A DNA stretch of 64,000 nt from contig CM060990.1 in NCBI GenBank assembly GCA_030765065.1, forward strand, positions 419,315,198 through 419,379,197, written 5' to 3'. Below are positions 38,414-48,699 of the stretch, in pieces. How positions within the stretch are numbered: position 1 is the first letter of the stretch; every line of letters begins with the position of its first letter. This DNA is from Deroplatys truncata. Lineage: Eukaryota; Arthropoda; Insecta; Mantodea; Mantidae. A model generated the notes under the pieces. The model was not told the origin of the DNA and did no database searches. It saw only the letters and a list, made by a program, of their open reading frames with translations. Made by a program: the position numbers and the translations under genes.

Positions 38414-41400
38414 CTACTCTGAACCATCACTATCACTGTCTTGAGCTCCGGGTTCACGAACCACGACCTTGATGGTTGCTGAAGCAGGCAGTTGTTCATA
38501 CCAGCTTTGGAATTCTTCTAGTGTTGCTCCACTTCTGCAAAGTTTAAGTAAATCTTGTTTCTTTTGAAGATTTATTGGCAAACTATTATGATACAGTTTT
38601 TAGTTCAATCTTTTCACTGTCTTCCATGACTCCTTCCCCTTGTTTTGATATTTATAAGCGCTTGAATGATCATAACGACAAAACAATGTATGAGGAGAAG
38701 CTTTGCACTGCTTGAAACATTTAACTACCAACCAATTCACTTTATCCCCCTCATTGTCGATTGCTTTGTTTCTTAGCAATAACTTACTTAACCCTTTCAG
38801 GTCAACAAAATTTTAAAATTTTATTTCTATTACAGTAAGGGGGACTTTCTAAGCTCTTTTCGTGAATTTTCTCTAGCGACTCGGAAGATGTTTAGCAATT
38901 CTGAATTGTGCACACTGAAATATGCTTCTTAGCTGTTTCAATGGTACTATGCATAGAGTCAACCTCCATAAAACTATGTCCACTTTCCGGAAACTTCTGT
39001 TCTATCACTTCTAAACGGGTAGTCTGAACCAGGTACATTAACAGTGTTGCAATATTCTGATTTCGGCTTTGTCCTCCACAAGTATCTGAGAACATGGAAA
39101 CATATTTCCTCTGGAAGACCGGTCAAGTAATGCATAAGGCAGGTTTCCAATTTCAGAACTACCCCTACTACCATTTATTTCTATCCAAGAAAAACAGTAT
39201 GCTGCATTAGGTTGGGATGATTCATAAATTGTGAAGTTGTATACACAAAGTTTTCTGTTGTAGTATATTTGAGAAACTTCAGACGAAGGCCTTCCAACCC
39301 GAAAGATTTTGATATTTTATCGATTCAGACGAAGGAATTTGTAATACAGCTTATAAGTCAAGGGCGAATGATATGAAATCAGGCTCTTAGAAGCTCTGTC
39401 TTTATCAAATGTCTTGGCTCTGTTTTCATTTTTAGGTGTACTTGATACCCACTTCAAGTTCATGTTTCTTTTCTCCTTCGGCAGCTCCAAACGTTAAGCA
39501 CAGCTGACACTGATCTTTTTTCGACTTAAAAAAGGCCAAGTTATAATTACGACAAAAGATTCGGCTGTAAGTCAATAGGGACGCACTACAATCTTCTTTA
39601 TGTTCTTTACACATTATCTTGTATAAATCAAACATCCTACTGATGTTCAACGTAAGATTTAGATAATCACTTTTAGTAGATGATCTGCAATAATGTGATT
39701 CAATCTTTGGAAAAATATTCGATATGGCATTTAATGTCTGCCACTATTTGAGGGGTTGTCCTCCTCCGTGTAGTGGTTACCATACTAGCTTTTAGTTCCC
39801 GAGGTCGCGGGCTGAAACCCGGCGGAGGGCGATGGATTTTTTTCGGGCGTAAAAATCCGTAGCATGGCTTCCTTCGAAAGGGAAGTAAAGCCGACGGTCC
39901 CCTGTCGTAGGTTTACGGCACGTAAAAGAACCTCAAGCCTGATAAAGAGGCTTCTGAGCAAAATTACTGGTCTTTCACGCCCAATATAGAATGGGACGCT
40001 AAGGACCACAGCAGTTAAAGAGCGCCCATAATTAAAACTCAGTTTAATTTAATTTACTATTTCAGGATCTGTTTTGTTTTCTAGCGGAGCTTTCCCTCTC
40101 CTATTTTCTCCTTCAAAAATCCCACTCTCATTTTTGTGTTTAAAAACAGTTATAACCACATCATTATTTATACATAGTCTTCAGAAAGAATGTCTGACAC
40201 TCTCTAATGTTTTCTCCGTTTATCACAAAATGATATTTCCTTGAGACCTCACGTTGTCGGCCACCATCATTTTTTGATCTTCTTCTTTCTGGAGTTGAAC
40301 TGATTACCCTTTTCAAAATAAAACCCTTTTGCTTGTTATAATCTGCCAGTCTCCAGTAATCGATACGCCTCTTCACCCTTTCCTCATTCGGTATTTTCTC
40401 AACACATTTGTAGCGACATAAATAGCACTTGACAGGTTATGGTACCTTAGCAGTTTTTTTTTGTTGTATAAAGTAGACCCCCAGAGCGTTTCTTTTTATC
40501 TCCATTACGTTTCCACTCACTTGGATCAGAGTTTTCCACCTATCCTTCTTAGGGGATTTTAAATGCTCTTGGTGAACTCTTGCAGCATTGTTTTCTTCTG
40601 TTTCTTTAATATTATCTGCGTTGTGAAGGGTTGCAACAACTTCTTTGGTATCCCTACCCTCTTGGTTTGAAACAGGTATAGTTTCTTCAGTCGAATCTGC
40701 AAAAATTAATACAATGTAGCATACATGATTTTGAACTTCAATCGGCATATTGTTATTAACATTTATTAATTATAGGTTACGTTATGACTTTGCTATTTAA
40801 GTGACTGAAAAATCATATAAAAGGGCATATTATTATTATGAATTTGAATTGAAATGTTATATTATTATTAAACCATTATAAATGTAAAAGATCCATTGGA
40901 TGCTCAAAGAAAAAGTTGAAATAAAGTTGAGGACGGAAATGTGCATGGAAACAACTTTTAAAAATAACGGAGAACCATCATCAGTAAATTCAATTGCAAT
41001 CATTTTCTACGGAGTTCTTGAGGATTTACAGCCCTAACTCACTCTTAGAAGAAAAAAGGAAAAAATAAACGTTTAATAAGTGGCATTCTCAGAACTTGTT
41101 GAAGGGGACACTATGATTATTATCTTAGGAAAATTTCAACGCAGGTTTTAATTTCAGTATCAGCTTTTTTATTTTCGCTTCTTTACTAATATACACCTCT
41201 AGTTTTATTCAAATGACAAATATCTATTACAGTGGTGGAAGGGATAATATGTTTTGTTTCCACACTGTGGGCCACGGTTCAAATACTAGCTGGGTCAGTC
41301 TTATCGGATTTTATTTGAACATTTTCCTGAGCCCCTAAGCAATAACATAATGGTAACTCTGGCAGCCTAGTACCCCGGCTCATATTTCATGATATTATTT

Positions 41401-41827
41401 CATTCATTCCATAAATAGTTTGTAATGCCATGCTAATAAGAGTAAATTTAAAACAAAAAAACTTACACAATTGCAAAAGATGATTTCAAAAAGATAAAGC
41501 TTAATGTTCTTACCTGTGAAAGAAGACTGACCCGAACATGAATTATAATTAGGACCAACCTCTGAGAAATCAGAAAAATCTACTTCCATTGGTAACATTC
41601 CATTTCTCTCATCTACTGGCAAGGGTCTCAATTCAGTTACTGTCCATGACGTATGCTCTTCCGTGAATGTGTTACCGGAATAACATTTGCTGAAATTTAA
41701 ACATTACATTAATTGTGTACAATGGAATACCAAGAAACTTCAAATTATGCACACGAAACTAAGATATAAAATAACACCTGCATTCAAGTTTGCATATTTT
41801 ATCACATTTACAGGAAGAATTTGACAT
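38414..41827 (-). pseudogene. DUF7869-family gene, copy 1 (broken, splice sites intact)
   Basis: Three exons can be joined in phase. Exon 1 (41827-41778, MSNSSCKCDKICKLEC) has a GTGTTA donor. Exon 2 (41689-41514) has acceptor TTTCAG and donor GTAAGA. Exon 3 runs from 40696 (acceptor TTTTTGCAG) to TAG at 38416-38414. Exon 3 includes CYLCRYKCVEK, a KYHFVINGENIRECQTFF block, PKIESHYCRSSTKSDYL, NISRMFDLYK, FFKSKKDQCQLC, a SDTCGG-like core (39070-39090) and an acidic C-terminus. These blocks match a multi-copy arthropod family that I recall under DUF7869; its biochemical role is unknown to me. The SDTCGG core and the following acidic position resemble a transposase-like nuclease fold, which is inference. 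Breaks are a TAA at 40439-40437, a one-base slip in a T-run near 39715, a SINE at 39754-40055, and frame changes in 38900-39430. It is probably a dead copy. Confidence 0.65.
39754..40055 (+). mobile_element. SINE family A, copy 5, inside DUF7869-like copy 1
   Basis: A full-length plus-strand copy inserted against the direction of the gene. The duplication ACTATTTGAGG (39743-39753) and ACTATTTCAGG (40056-40066) marks it exactly. Coding similarity of the host gene resumes on both sides of the duplication. Confidence 0.92.
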
Positions 41828-41949
41828 TTTGTAATTATTTTAAGATATAAACACCAATGTAATACTGCATTAAATGAAATTATAATTACGAATTAGTTCA
41901 GCTGAAGCTTTATGTTCTTTTTATACATAAGACAAAAAACTATTGCAAG

Positions 41950-42190
41950 GCATCATCATCACTAGTCTTATAGGCCACCAAAGTGCTGTTATCTTGCGTG
42001 GAAAGATTTGGCTGCTCACCGTTTTCACCGTTTCCTAAAATATAAAGTTCAGGGTAATGTGGATTTCTGATAATTCCAACATACTAAACGTTGATGTTCT
42101 TTACAGATAAGTGCTGGGACTAAAATATAAAATATGATCACTTACCGGTATGATACAGCTGCTTATGAGCTAGAAGTACTTTTCTTCCTC
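41950..42190 (-). CDS. Two splice-bounded segments, possible 3' exons of unknown gene
   Basis: On the minus strand a segment ending at about 42146 in CATACCG is followed by a strong GTAAGT donor. A second segment starts after a TATTTTAG acceptor at about 42037 and reads GENGEQPNLSTQDNSTL to TAG near 41950. The phases agree across the 0.1-kb intron. They lie between the end of DUF7869-like copy 2 and the start of copy 1, and could be alternative 3' exons of copy 2 or 5' material of copy 1. No domain was recognised. Confidence 0.25.
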
Positions 42191-42785
42191 TGAACTACAT
42201 TTTGAAATGCTAGAGATCTTTACTATTAAACCTTATTACTGGAGCAACAAGCCAAAGAATAACTGGGTTACTCAGATAACAGCTGTACATGTTCTGTATA
42301 ACAGCGCAGTAGTTGCATTATTGGGAAACGATTCTGTGCTACCAACAATTGATAATGTGTGAAACACACTGTTACTTAATATATTGTTGAACATAAAGAA
42401 TTCTTCCCATATACAGTTGATTACTGTGGTCAACATAGTGCTTGTATAACAATATAAGGGTATGGAAAAACAATTAACACCGCCGAACTTTCAGCAATTG
42501 AACAAAATACTACATTTTCCATGCAAAAAGCTTGTAACACTTCCTTCCATTGTTGTTTACAACCTTTTAATCATTTTTGCAGTATCTTTCAGAACACTAC
42601 AAAACATTAACAAATACTTAATATTACAATAAACAAATACCAATACAGTTACTCTCAACTGAAACATAAAGAAGAAACATAATAGTTCTTGTCCACCATG
42701 AACATCCACACAAAAATCACTATTCTGTTTTCAAACTTTCATAGAATTATAACTAATATGATTTTCCGGGCTGTTATGCCGTGGT

Positions 42786-42868
42786 CTGCTGAAGAAAGAT
42801 TTCCCAGACGTTTCGTCCACAACTGCGGTGGACATCTTCAGTGGCGCGGACGAAGTCTTCTCGGTGAA
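42786..42868 (-). ncRNA. Hammerhead ribozyme motif (left arm, minus strand)
   Basis: The minus strand carries the same hammerhead core as the right arm: CTGAAGA at 42841-42835, a stem II hairpin with complementary GTCCAC and GTGGAC, then GAAAC and GTC. Penelope terminal repeats are known to encode hammerheads. Confidence 0.75.
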
Positions 42869-43329
42869 AGTATCGCAGCGTCTGATGCGTTGGCCGTTAG
42901 TGCCGCTCTCTTTATAGTGTTGTGTTGCGAACACAAAAGGAACTGCCGCCTGGGCCATACAGAAAAATCGGCAGTCGCCGAACATGCCATTGAAGCCGAG
43001 GGCGAACACATCATTAGATTTCAGGACACCAACATTCTTTCCTCCATAAAGCATTACCATACCCGGCTACAACGCGAAGCAATAGAGATTTATAAACATC
43101 CCAATAATTTCAATAGGAAAGAAGAAGCATTGAAACTCAACAGTAACTGGCATCTAGTCATCAAAAACAAGAAAGGTCATACAAAACCGAAAAACACTGC
43201 GAGCCAATCAGAAGAGAGCAACAACACAGCCGGCGCCAGCCCCCTCATACCAGCGGGCCAATCAGCAGAGAGCGCCCACACTATAAAGAGAGCGGCACTA
43301 ACGGCCAACGCATCAGACGCTGCGATACT

Positions 43330-43415
43330 TTCACCGAGAAGACTTCGTCCGCGCCACTGAAGATGTCCACCGCAGTTGTGGACGAAACGTCTGGGAAATC
43401 TTTCTTCAGCAGACC
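43330..43415 (+). ncRNA. Hammerhead ribozyme motif (right arm, plus strand)
   Basis: CTGAAGA (43357-43363) is followed by helix II, GTCCAC (43365-43370) pairing with GTGGAC (43378-43383), then GAAAC (43384-43388) and the cleavage triplet GTC (43389-43391). Helix I is formed at least by CCA before CTGA and TGG after the triplet, with more distant GAAGA/TCTTC pairing possible. Helix III has no loop: the GAAACGTC sequence contains the self-complementary ACGT, so it would close between two molecules, as described for minimal Penelope hammerheads. Cleavage is inferred from the motif. Confidence 0.8.
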
Positions 43416-44005
43416 ACGGCATAACAGCCCGGAAAATCATATTAGTTATAATTGTGACACCGGCCGTGAAAACCTACGTTCTTACATTTCATAGAATTGC
43501 TTGTATTGTGCAGGAATATACACACTCATAGGCATTCGGTCTTGCTTCGTTTCCACAAATACACACAATTCCTTTTCATAGAGATGTGGCAGATTGTCTA
43601 AACTTACAATCACTTGTGGAACTGTTATATTGTTTCTCCCTCCAGACACTTTGGTGACATTTTCAGAATGCCATGGCTGTAGAATATTATGACTCTTTCG
43701 ACACTGTAGGACAGTAGACGAATCTGAAGCCATCTTGAACCACACAGTCTGTCAATTTGAATGAAACAGGTTTGCGGAAACCTGATTCAATAATGGCTCA
43801 TGTAATAGACGAGAATGGAATTACTTCGTCGAGATGTTGCAATCACTTGAGTCAATTCCAAAGGTTCATAAACCACATAGTTTTTCTTATTTCTTTCAAT
43901 AAGAGTAAAATCCCTATCATAGGGCAACAAACTCGGCCCTGTGACAAGGAGCTTTTGTTCAAAAGCGGAGAAATACTTAAGGCTTATAAGAGATTGATAC
44001 ATAGG

Positions 44006-45815
44006 AGTAGAATAAATAGGGGGGCAGCGAGAACACTTTTTTGCGTTTATATGGGAGAGATAGGGGATACGAGGGCTTATGCTAGGCTAGACAGGGGTTG
44101 AAGGAGCGAAATGCGTTTATATGGGAGGGATAGTAAAACAGAGAGAGATGCTATCCTAGGAGATAGTTGAAGAGGGGGAAATGCGTTTATATGAGAGAGC
44201 TAGGGAAAACGATGATAGCTGTTAGGAGTTGTGGTCAAAAAACTAATACAAAGAACCGCATTATTCAAGAACTTTAACAACAAAAAATACCCAAGTATAG
44301 AACGTTTGTACGGTATTCGAGGAGGGGTCTTTAGTGGAAAAGCCCCCCGCCAAGTCCCAGTAGTGTATATTTGGGTTATCCAGATATCCTAATATGCAGG
44401 AATTTGCCATTGATATGCTAATTAAGTCCCCCCTTCCACTTTCCATGCCCCCTCTGGTACCTTTTGTTGCAACGGAGCAGATAAATTGTGTAATGTTTAA
44501 TGGAAAGGTTGACAGGTAATTACAGCTGTGTTATTAAAGTCCTCCACCCCTTGTCGAAAGGGACAATGAGATGTAATAAACTATGCTTTGTAATCACGCC
44601 AACAAAAGGCAGACGCTGTTCTATTCCCCCTTCCACTTGCATCCCTCAGTGCCAGAGCACGTATGCGTTATGAAAGCACACCTGCCTCAATCCCCTCTGT
44701 ATTCCATTCTCTGTTTTATAGCTGCCGGCTGCACCTTCATTATAGCCGTCGACATTGTGGCGCCCGAGCTTCATTACCTGTTAAGCAATAAATTTCCTGC
44801 TTGACAAGAACGCACGCCCCTTTCATTATAGACACCGATATCGTGGCACCATTTCTGCCCGTCGGGCAACCTTCATTACCTGGCAAGTAGTTCTCTATAC
44901 GCATGTGCAGCAGAAGATAATACCATTGAATGCAATAATCACTTGACATTAAAACCTGGTGTATACTTAGCTATCCTTAGGTCTGTGTTCAAATCTTACT
45001 GCAAGAAAACGTTTAATGTTTAATTGCAAATGAGAAGTGATACCTGGCCGGATAGGGTGAAACATTATTATAGCATTACCCGGAGTAATGAAAGGTATTC
45101 TCAGGTATCCAGAGGTCCGAGTTCGAGTCTTAGTGTAGCGAAACATTAATGCTTAATAAATATTAAACAATGTGATTATGATAGATTGGACTAAAATGTA
45201 TTTTAACAAATCTCTTTTTTAAGCCCTCACACTCTTCTTCAATTAACATTCACACGATTTTCTCTACTCATTCCTTTTACCACCCTCACAGAGATTTGTA
45301 CACACACATTTCATCCATTAATATTCATACGATTTTCTCTACACATCCTTATTCCGTTAACATTCATACAATTTTCTCTACCCATTCTTTGTTTCTCTAC
45401 ACATGCTTCTTCCATGAACGTTCATACGGTTATCTCTACCCCCTCTTTGTTTCACCATCACAGGGATTTCTACACTCACTCTTCTTCTAGTAACATTCAT
45501 ATGATTTTCTCTACTGATTCTTTTTACTGCGGTAACAGAGATTTGTGTACACACTCTTTCCCCATTAACATTCATATGATTTTCCCTACCCATTGTTTTT
45601 ACACACCACAGGGATTTCTCTACACATTCTTCCTCCATTAACATATTTTCTTTATTCTTTCTCTTCTCACTTTTTCTCTTTTTTTCTTTCTATTCATCTC
45701 TTTCTTTCTTCCTGACCTGCATACATCCAAGCATGCATATATACACGCACACATACACAGCGCCCTTACACATACATAAGTATACATACACCAGTACACT
45801 TACAAATACATACAC
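44006..45815 (+). repeat. Left terminal inverted repeat
   Basis: About 1.8 kb. From the tip inward it holds three units of a roughly 70-bp array keyed by GCGTTTATATGGGAGAG (44042-44215), about 1 kb of unique non-coding sequence (44216-45230), a second array of about 55-65-bp units with CATTAACATTCATACGATTT and TCTCTAC (45235-45645), and an AC-rich tract. It matches the right repeat almost base for base over long stretches; the inner end is set where the AC-rich tracts diverge. Confidence 0.88.
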
Positions 45816-46464
45816 CAGAGCACTTACACATAAACATGCACGCACACACACAATTACACAAACATACACGAACACCGCGGAACAACTAGTAGCTACACAC
45901 ACTCATAACATCCCTAACATTTCCTCCATACACACGAATCTGCACAAAGTCCTTCGAACATCTCCGAACATATACATGTTCAACACGTTCTAAAAACTTG
46001 GTCTAAGGACCCAAACCTGCACGAAGAGCTACGGGCATGCCCGAACACAAAGATGCATTTACACACTTCTCCCAAGCACACGAACCAGCACGAAGATCTA
46101 CGGACACGCCCGAACATTCATATAAATGCTCCACACATTCTAAAACTTGCTTTGAGCACCAGAACCTTCACGAAAACCTGCGAACATACCCGAACGCCTG
46201 TGTAAAGACGTATTTCAATATAAGAGATATCGACATTAAGCACCGTTTGATTATTAAAATTCAGTATATGATTGTTCTATAAAGGTCCGTGTCACCTCTA
46301 TAATTAGGACACCTTCACACACTATGTTCTATAGTGCTAATGAGTCTAGAGGTTTAAACATCGTGATCACCTTGAGAATTAACGGCTTTCGAAAGTTTTA
46401 TCAAGATGAACAGGTCTACATCTCCTTGAACAGAGATTAATACGTTATTATATCGAGAATAAAG
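45816..46464 (+). promoter_or_regulatory. 5' leader of polymerase copy 1
   Basis: An AC-rich tract is followed by about three degenerate units with ACGAAGATCTACGGACAC and CCCGAACA (45920-46205). A roughly 250-bp block follows that is conserved upstream of polymerase copy 3 (60960-61397), including ATTAACGGCTTTCGAA and GTTTTATCAAG. A TATA-like CTATAA lies near 46297. Conservation between two separate copies suggests a promoter or untranslated leader. Confidence 0.5.
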
Positions 46465-48562
46465 ATGAATAACACTGCATATAAGGATATAATTCCTAGT
46501 GCATCAGGATACGCTTATAGTAAATGCGGAAAGAAGTTCCTCCGAGATTATGAGAAGAGAAGACATCAGATGAGCTGCAAGAAGCTCTTCAAATGCAAAC
46601 ATTGTAATGTAACCTTCAATGATAGTTGTAAGGGACAGCGGCACGAAGATGTATGTGAAATAAGCAGTCATCAGAAGAATAGCAGATTGGAGCCTACTAA
46701 ACATCAGTTATTATCCACAGTGGAGAACTGTGACATGAAAGAATACGAGACTTCGTTTGAACGACGACCGAAATCGTATTTTATACGATGCGATTCATCT
46801 AAGAACCTGAATATGTACCTGAATGAGGCAAAACAACGTATAATCCAGTCTGTACATAAAGAGCTTAGCATTCAAAAGAGTGTGAAAATTAATCTGCTAG
46901 CTGAGTGTCGATTTGTTATAAATATCGGAGAAACTTGTGACAAAACATTTAAAACACGGAATCAGCCTGTGTTTCTAGAAACGGATCTGGACTCAACGTT
47001 GGAAGCGAAGTACAAGAAATTGGCCACTGAAATGGAGGAGTCGCAGCTTAAGGGTATCAACTTGGCTTTGCTTGGTGTGGAAGGAGTTCGACTCCGTAAC
47101 AATAAATATAACCATTTACGACGAAGTAGCTACATACCACTTACCTACATCTGTTGGAGTTAAAGAAGCCTGCATAAACATCCAGAACTATACCGACGAG
47201 AAATGTTTAATATATTCTGTATTAGCTAAATTTATAGGGAAGAATGCACATCGTGTGAACAAATACAAACACCTTGAAAATAAATATGACTTTAGCTGTG
47301 TTTTTTTACCCTACTCCAGTTTCCCAAATATCGAACTTTGAGAAGCTTAACAGTATGTCTATCAACGTTTTCGGACTGGATGAGAAGCACGAAGTATATC
47401 CAATAAATGTTGCTGACAATGAACTACCTGAGCATCGTGACCTGTTACTATTGAGTGACAGTAGTGGAAAACATCACTACGTATATATCAAGAATTTTGA
47501 GAAGCTCATTCGGGGTCAGAAAACTAAGCATAAAGAATGTGTTTATATCTGTAAGCGCTTTTTTACGCATTTTATGATCGACATGGGTGAAGTGGACTGG
47601 AAAAACTACAAGATCATACAGCCATCTGTAAACCACATGATGTTGCATGGGTAGTTATGCCTACCAAGGAGATATCAATTGTACACTTTAAAATTTTTGA
47701 AAGGATGCTGAAAGTACCTTATGACATCTAAGTGAATTTTGAGAGTATTCTCACTCCATGCCATACGTGTATACCCAATACTGAAACTTCCTATACAACC
47801 CCTTATCATGAGCTTCTGTGTTTACGTGAAGCCGTTATCCAGCGTTGAACATGTCGAAACTGTTCTTCCTAAGCAACCCTATGTATATCGTGGTTATAAT
47901 GCTGCTCAGAATTTTATGGAATACCTGTCATCCGTTGCAAAGAAGACTGATAACATATACAAATCTGCCAAGCCTCTGAAACCTACGGATCACTAGCAAA
48001 AGGATTTTGAGTCTTCCACGGCATGCTACTTGTGCGCAAAACCCTTTAGAGAGGAGAACTACAAAGTATGCGAACATGAACACATCAGCGGTAAATGTCG
48101 TGGAAGTCTTCATAATGAATGCAGTTTAGCTTGCAGAACACCTAAATATATTCCTATCTTCATGCACAACCTTAGCGGATATGACTCGCATTTTATTGTT
48201 AAGGAGTTGGGGTGTACAAGCGAACGTGTGGAAGTAATTCCTAGCTCTGAAGAAAGCTACATATTCTCCAAATATGTAGGAGATATAAAACTTCAGTTTG
48301 TTGATAGCTTTCGGTTCCTCCGTACAAGCTTGGATAAGTTGGTAAAAAATCTAACCTCATATCCGAAACATTGAAGTACTTCGGAGAAGGCAAGTTGAAG
48401 TTGATGACCCGTAAGGGAGTATTTCCCTATGATTACGTCACGTTATGGGATGTTTTGAACAAGGCCTGGATGCCTCCTAAGGAATCCTTCTACAATAGAT
48501 TAAACGAAGAAGAAATTAGTGATGCTGACTACAATCATGCCAGAAATGCCTTTACAAAAGTA
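46465..48562 (+). pseudogene. Family B DNA polymerase (Polinton-type PolB), copy 1, N-terminal part
   Basis: A DNA polymerase of the protein-primed family B type (DNA_pol_B_2) that would copy the element. The start ATG at 46465 opens a 232-codon frame with an N-terminal zinc-finger-like region (CGKKFL, FKCKHCNVTF, HEDVC). Later frames show the pre-exonuclease blocks SINVFGLDEKHEVYPI and LLLSDSSGKHHYVYIKNFEKL (first 20 residues typical), and the exonuclease II motif SGYDSHF (48174-48194). The exonuclease I block, a DFES motif in relatives, reads NFES here. Reading frame changes occur near 47110, 47290, 47650, 47740, 48000 and 48370. Similarity ends abruptly at about 48562, before exonuclease III and all palm motifs, so the polymerase domain is absent. 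Dead copy; described with its breaks only. Confidence 0.85.
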
Positions 48563-48699
48563 ATTAAAATGTGTTGGGATGAAAGTCATGTGAATGTGGT
48601 AGCCTCAAAAGAATTACATTTTGTTGGGTTACAGGGAAATGAAACAAAGATTTTTTGAATTCTGTAAAGTCAATCATTTTCCAATGCTAGCATAGGTGT
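48563..48699. other. Junction segment between polymerase fragment and right TIR
   Basis: About 140 bp that matches neither the polymerase family nor the inverted repeat. It keeps the preceding frame open to a stop at 48656-48658, by chance as far as I can tell. It may be the footprint of the deletion that removed the rest of the element. Confidence 0.4.

Larger units (their letters stand above)
42749..43486 (+). mobile_element. Penelope-like element, fold-back copy with inverted arms
   Basis: The central part (about 42924-43185) encodes RLGHTEKSAVAEHAIEAEGE, followed by a REAIEIYKHPNNFNRKEEALKL block, the C-terminal part of the Penelope GIY-YIG endonuclease. It is flanked by nearly perfect inverted arms of about 170 bp (42745-42917 and 43284-43453). 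The right arm ends GTGACACCGGCCGTGAAAAC. A perfect 12-bp target duplication TTTCATAGAATT (42737-42748 and 43487-43498) fixes the limits. Inverted arms of this kind are typical of 5'-truncated Penelope insertions. RT and most of the ORF are absent. Confidence 0.88.
42720..44002 (-). pseudogene. DUF7869-family gene, copy 2, 3' part
   Basis: From 44002 downward the minus strand reads LISLKYFSAFEQKLLVTGPS, then LLPYDRDFTLIERNKKNY, matching the C-terminal half of the family after the SDxCGG core. A frameshift near 43790 leads to a frame containing LQCRKSHNILQPWHSENV and ending in YKQFYE. The last codons were separated by a Penelope-like insertion (42749-43486). Beyond it, from 42748, the frame continues for a few residues to TAG at 42722-42720. 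The 5' part is at 52712-54111, 8.7 kb away, because of two larger nested insertions. Function unknown; dead copy. Confidence 0.7.

Noticed and set aside
42689-43360. 223-codon frame as an intact gene
   Set aside because: Only the middle is Penelope endonuclease; both ends are translated inverted arms and the start lies outside the insertion.
44261-44446. Identical 61-codon frames in both TIR arms (also 50593-50778)
   Set aside because: Identity is due to the inverted repeat itself; there is no start context, no motif, and other parts of the arms are equally conserved without being open.
45690-45993. Open frames in the AC-rich tract of the left TIR
   Set aside because: Low-complexity translation of ACACAT-type repeats.
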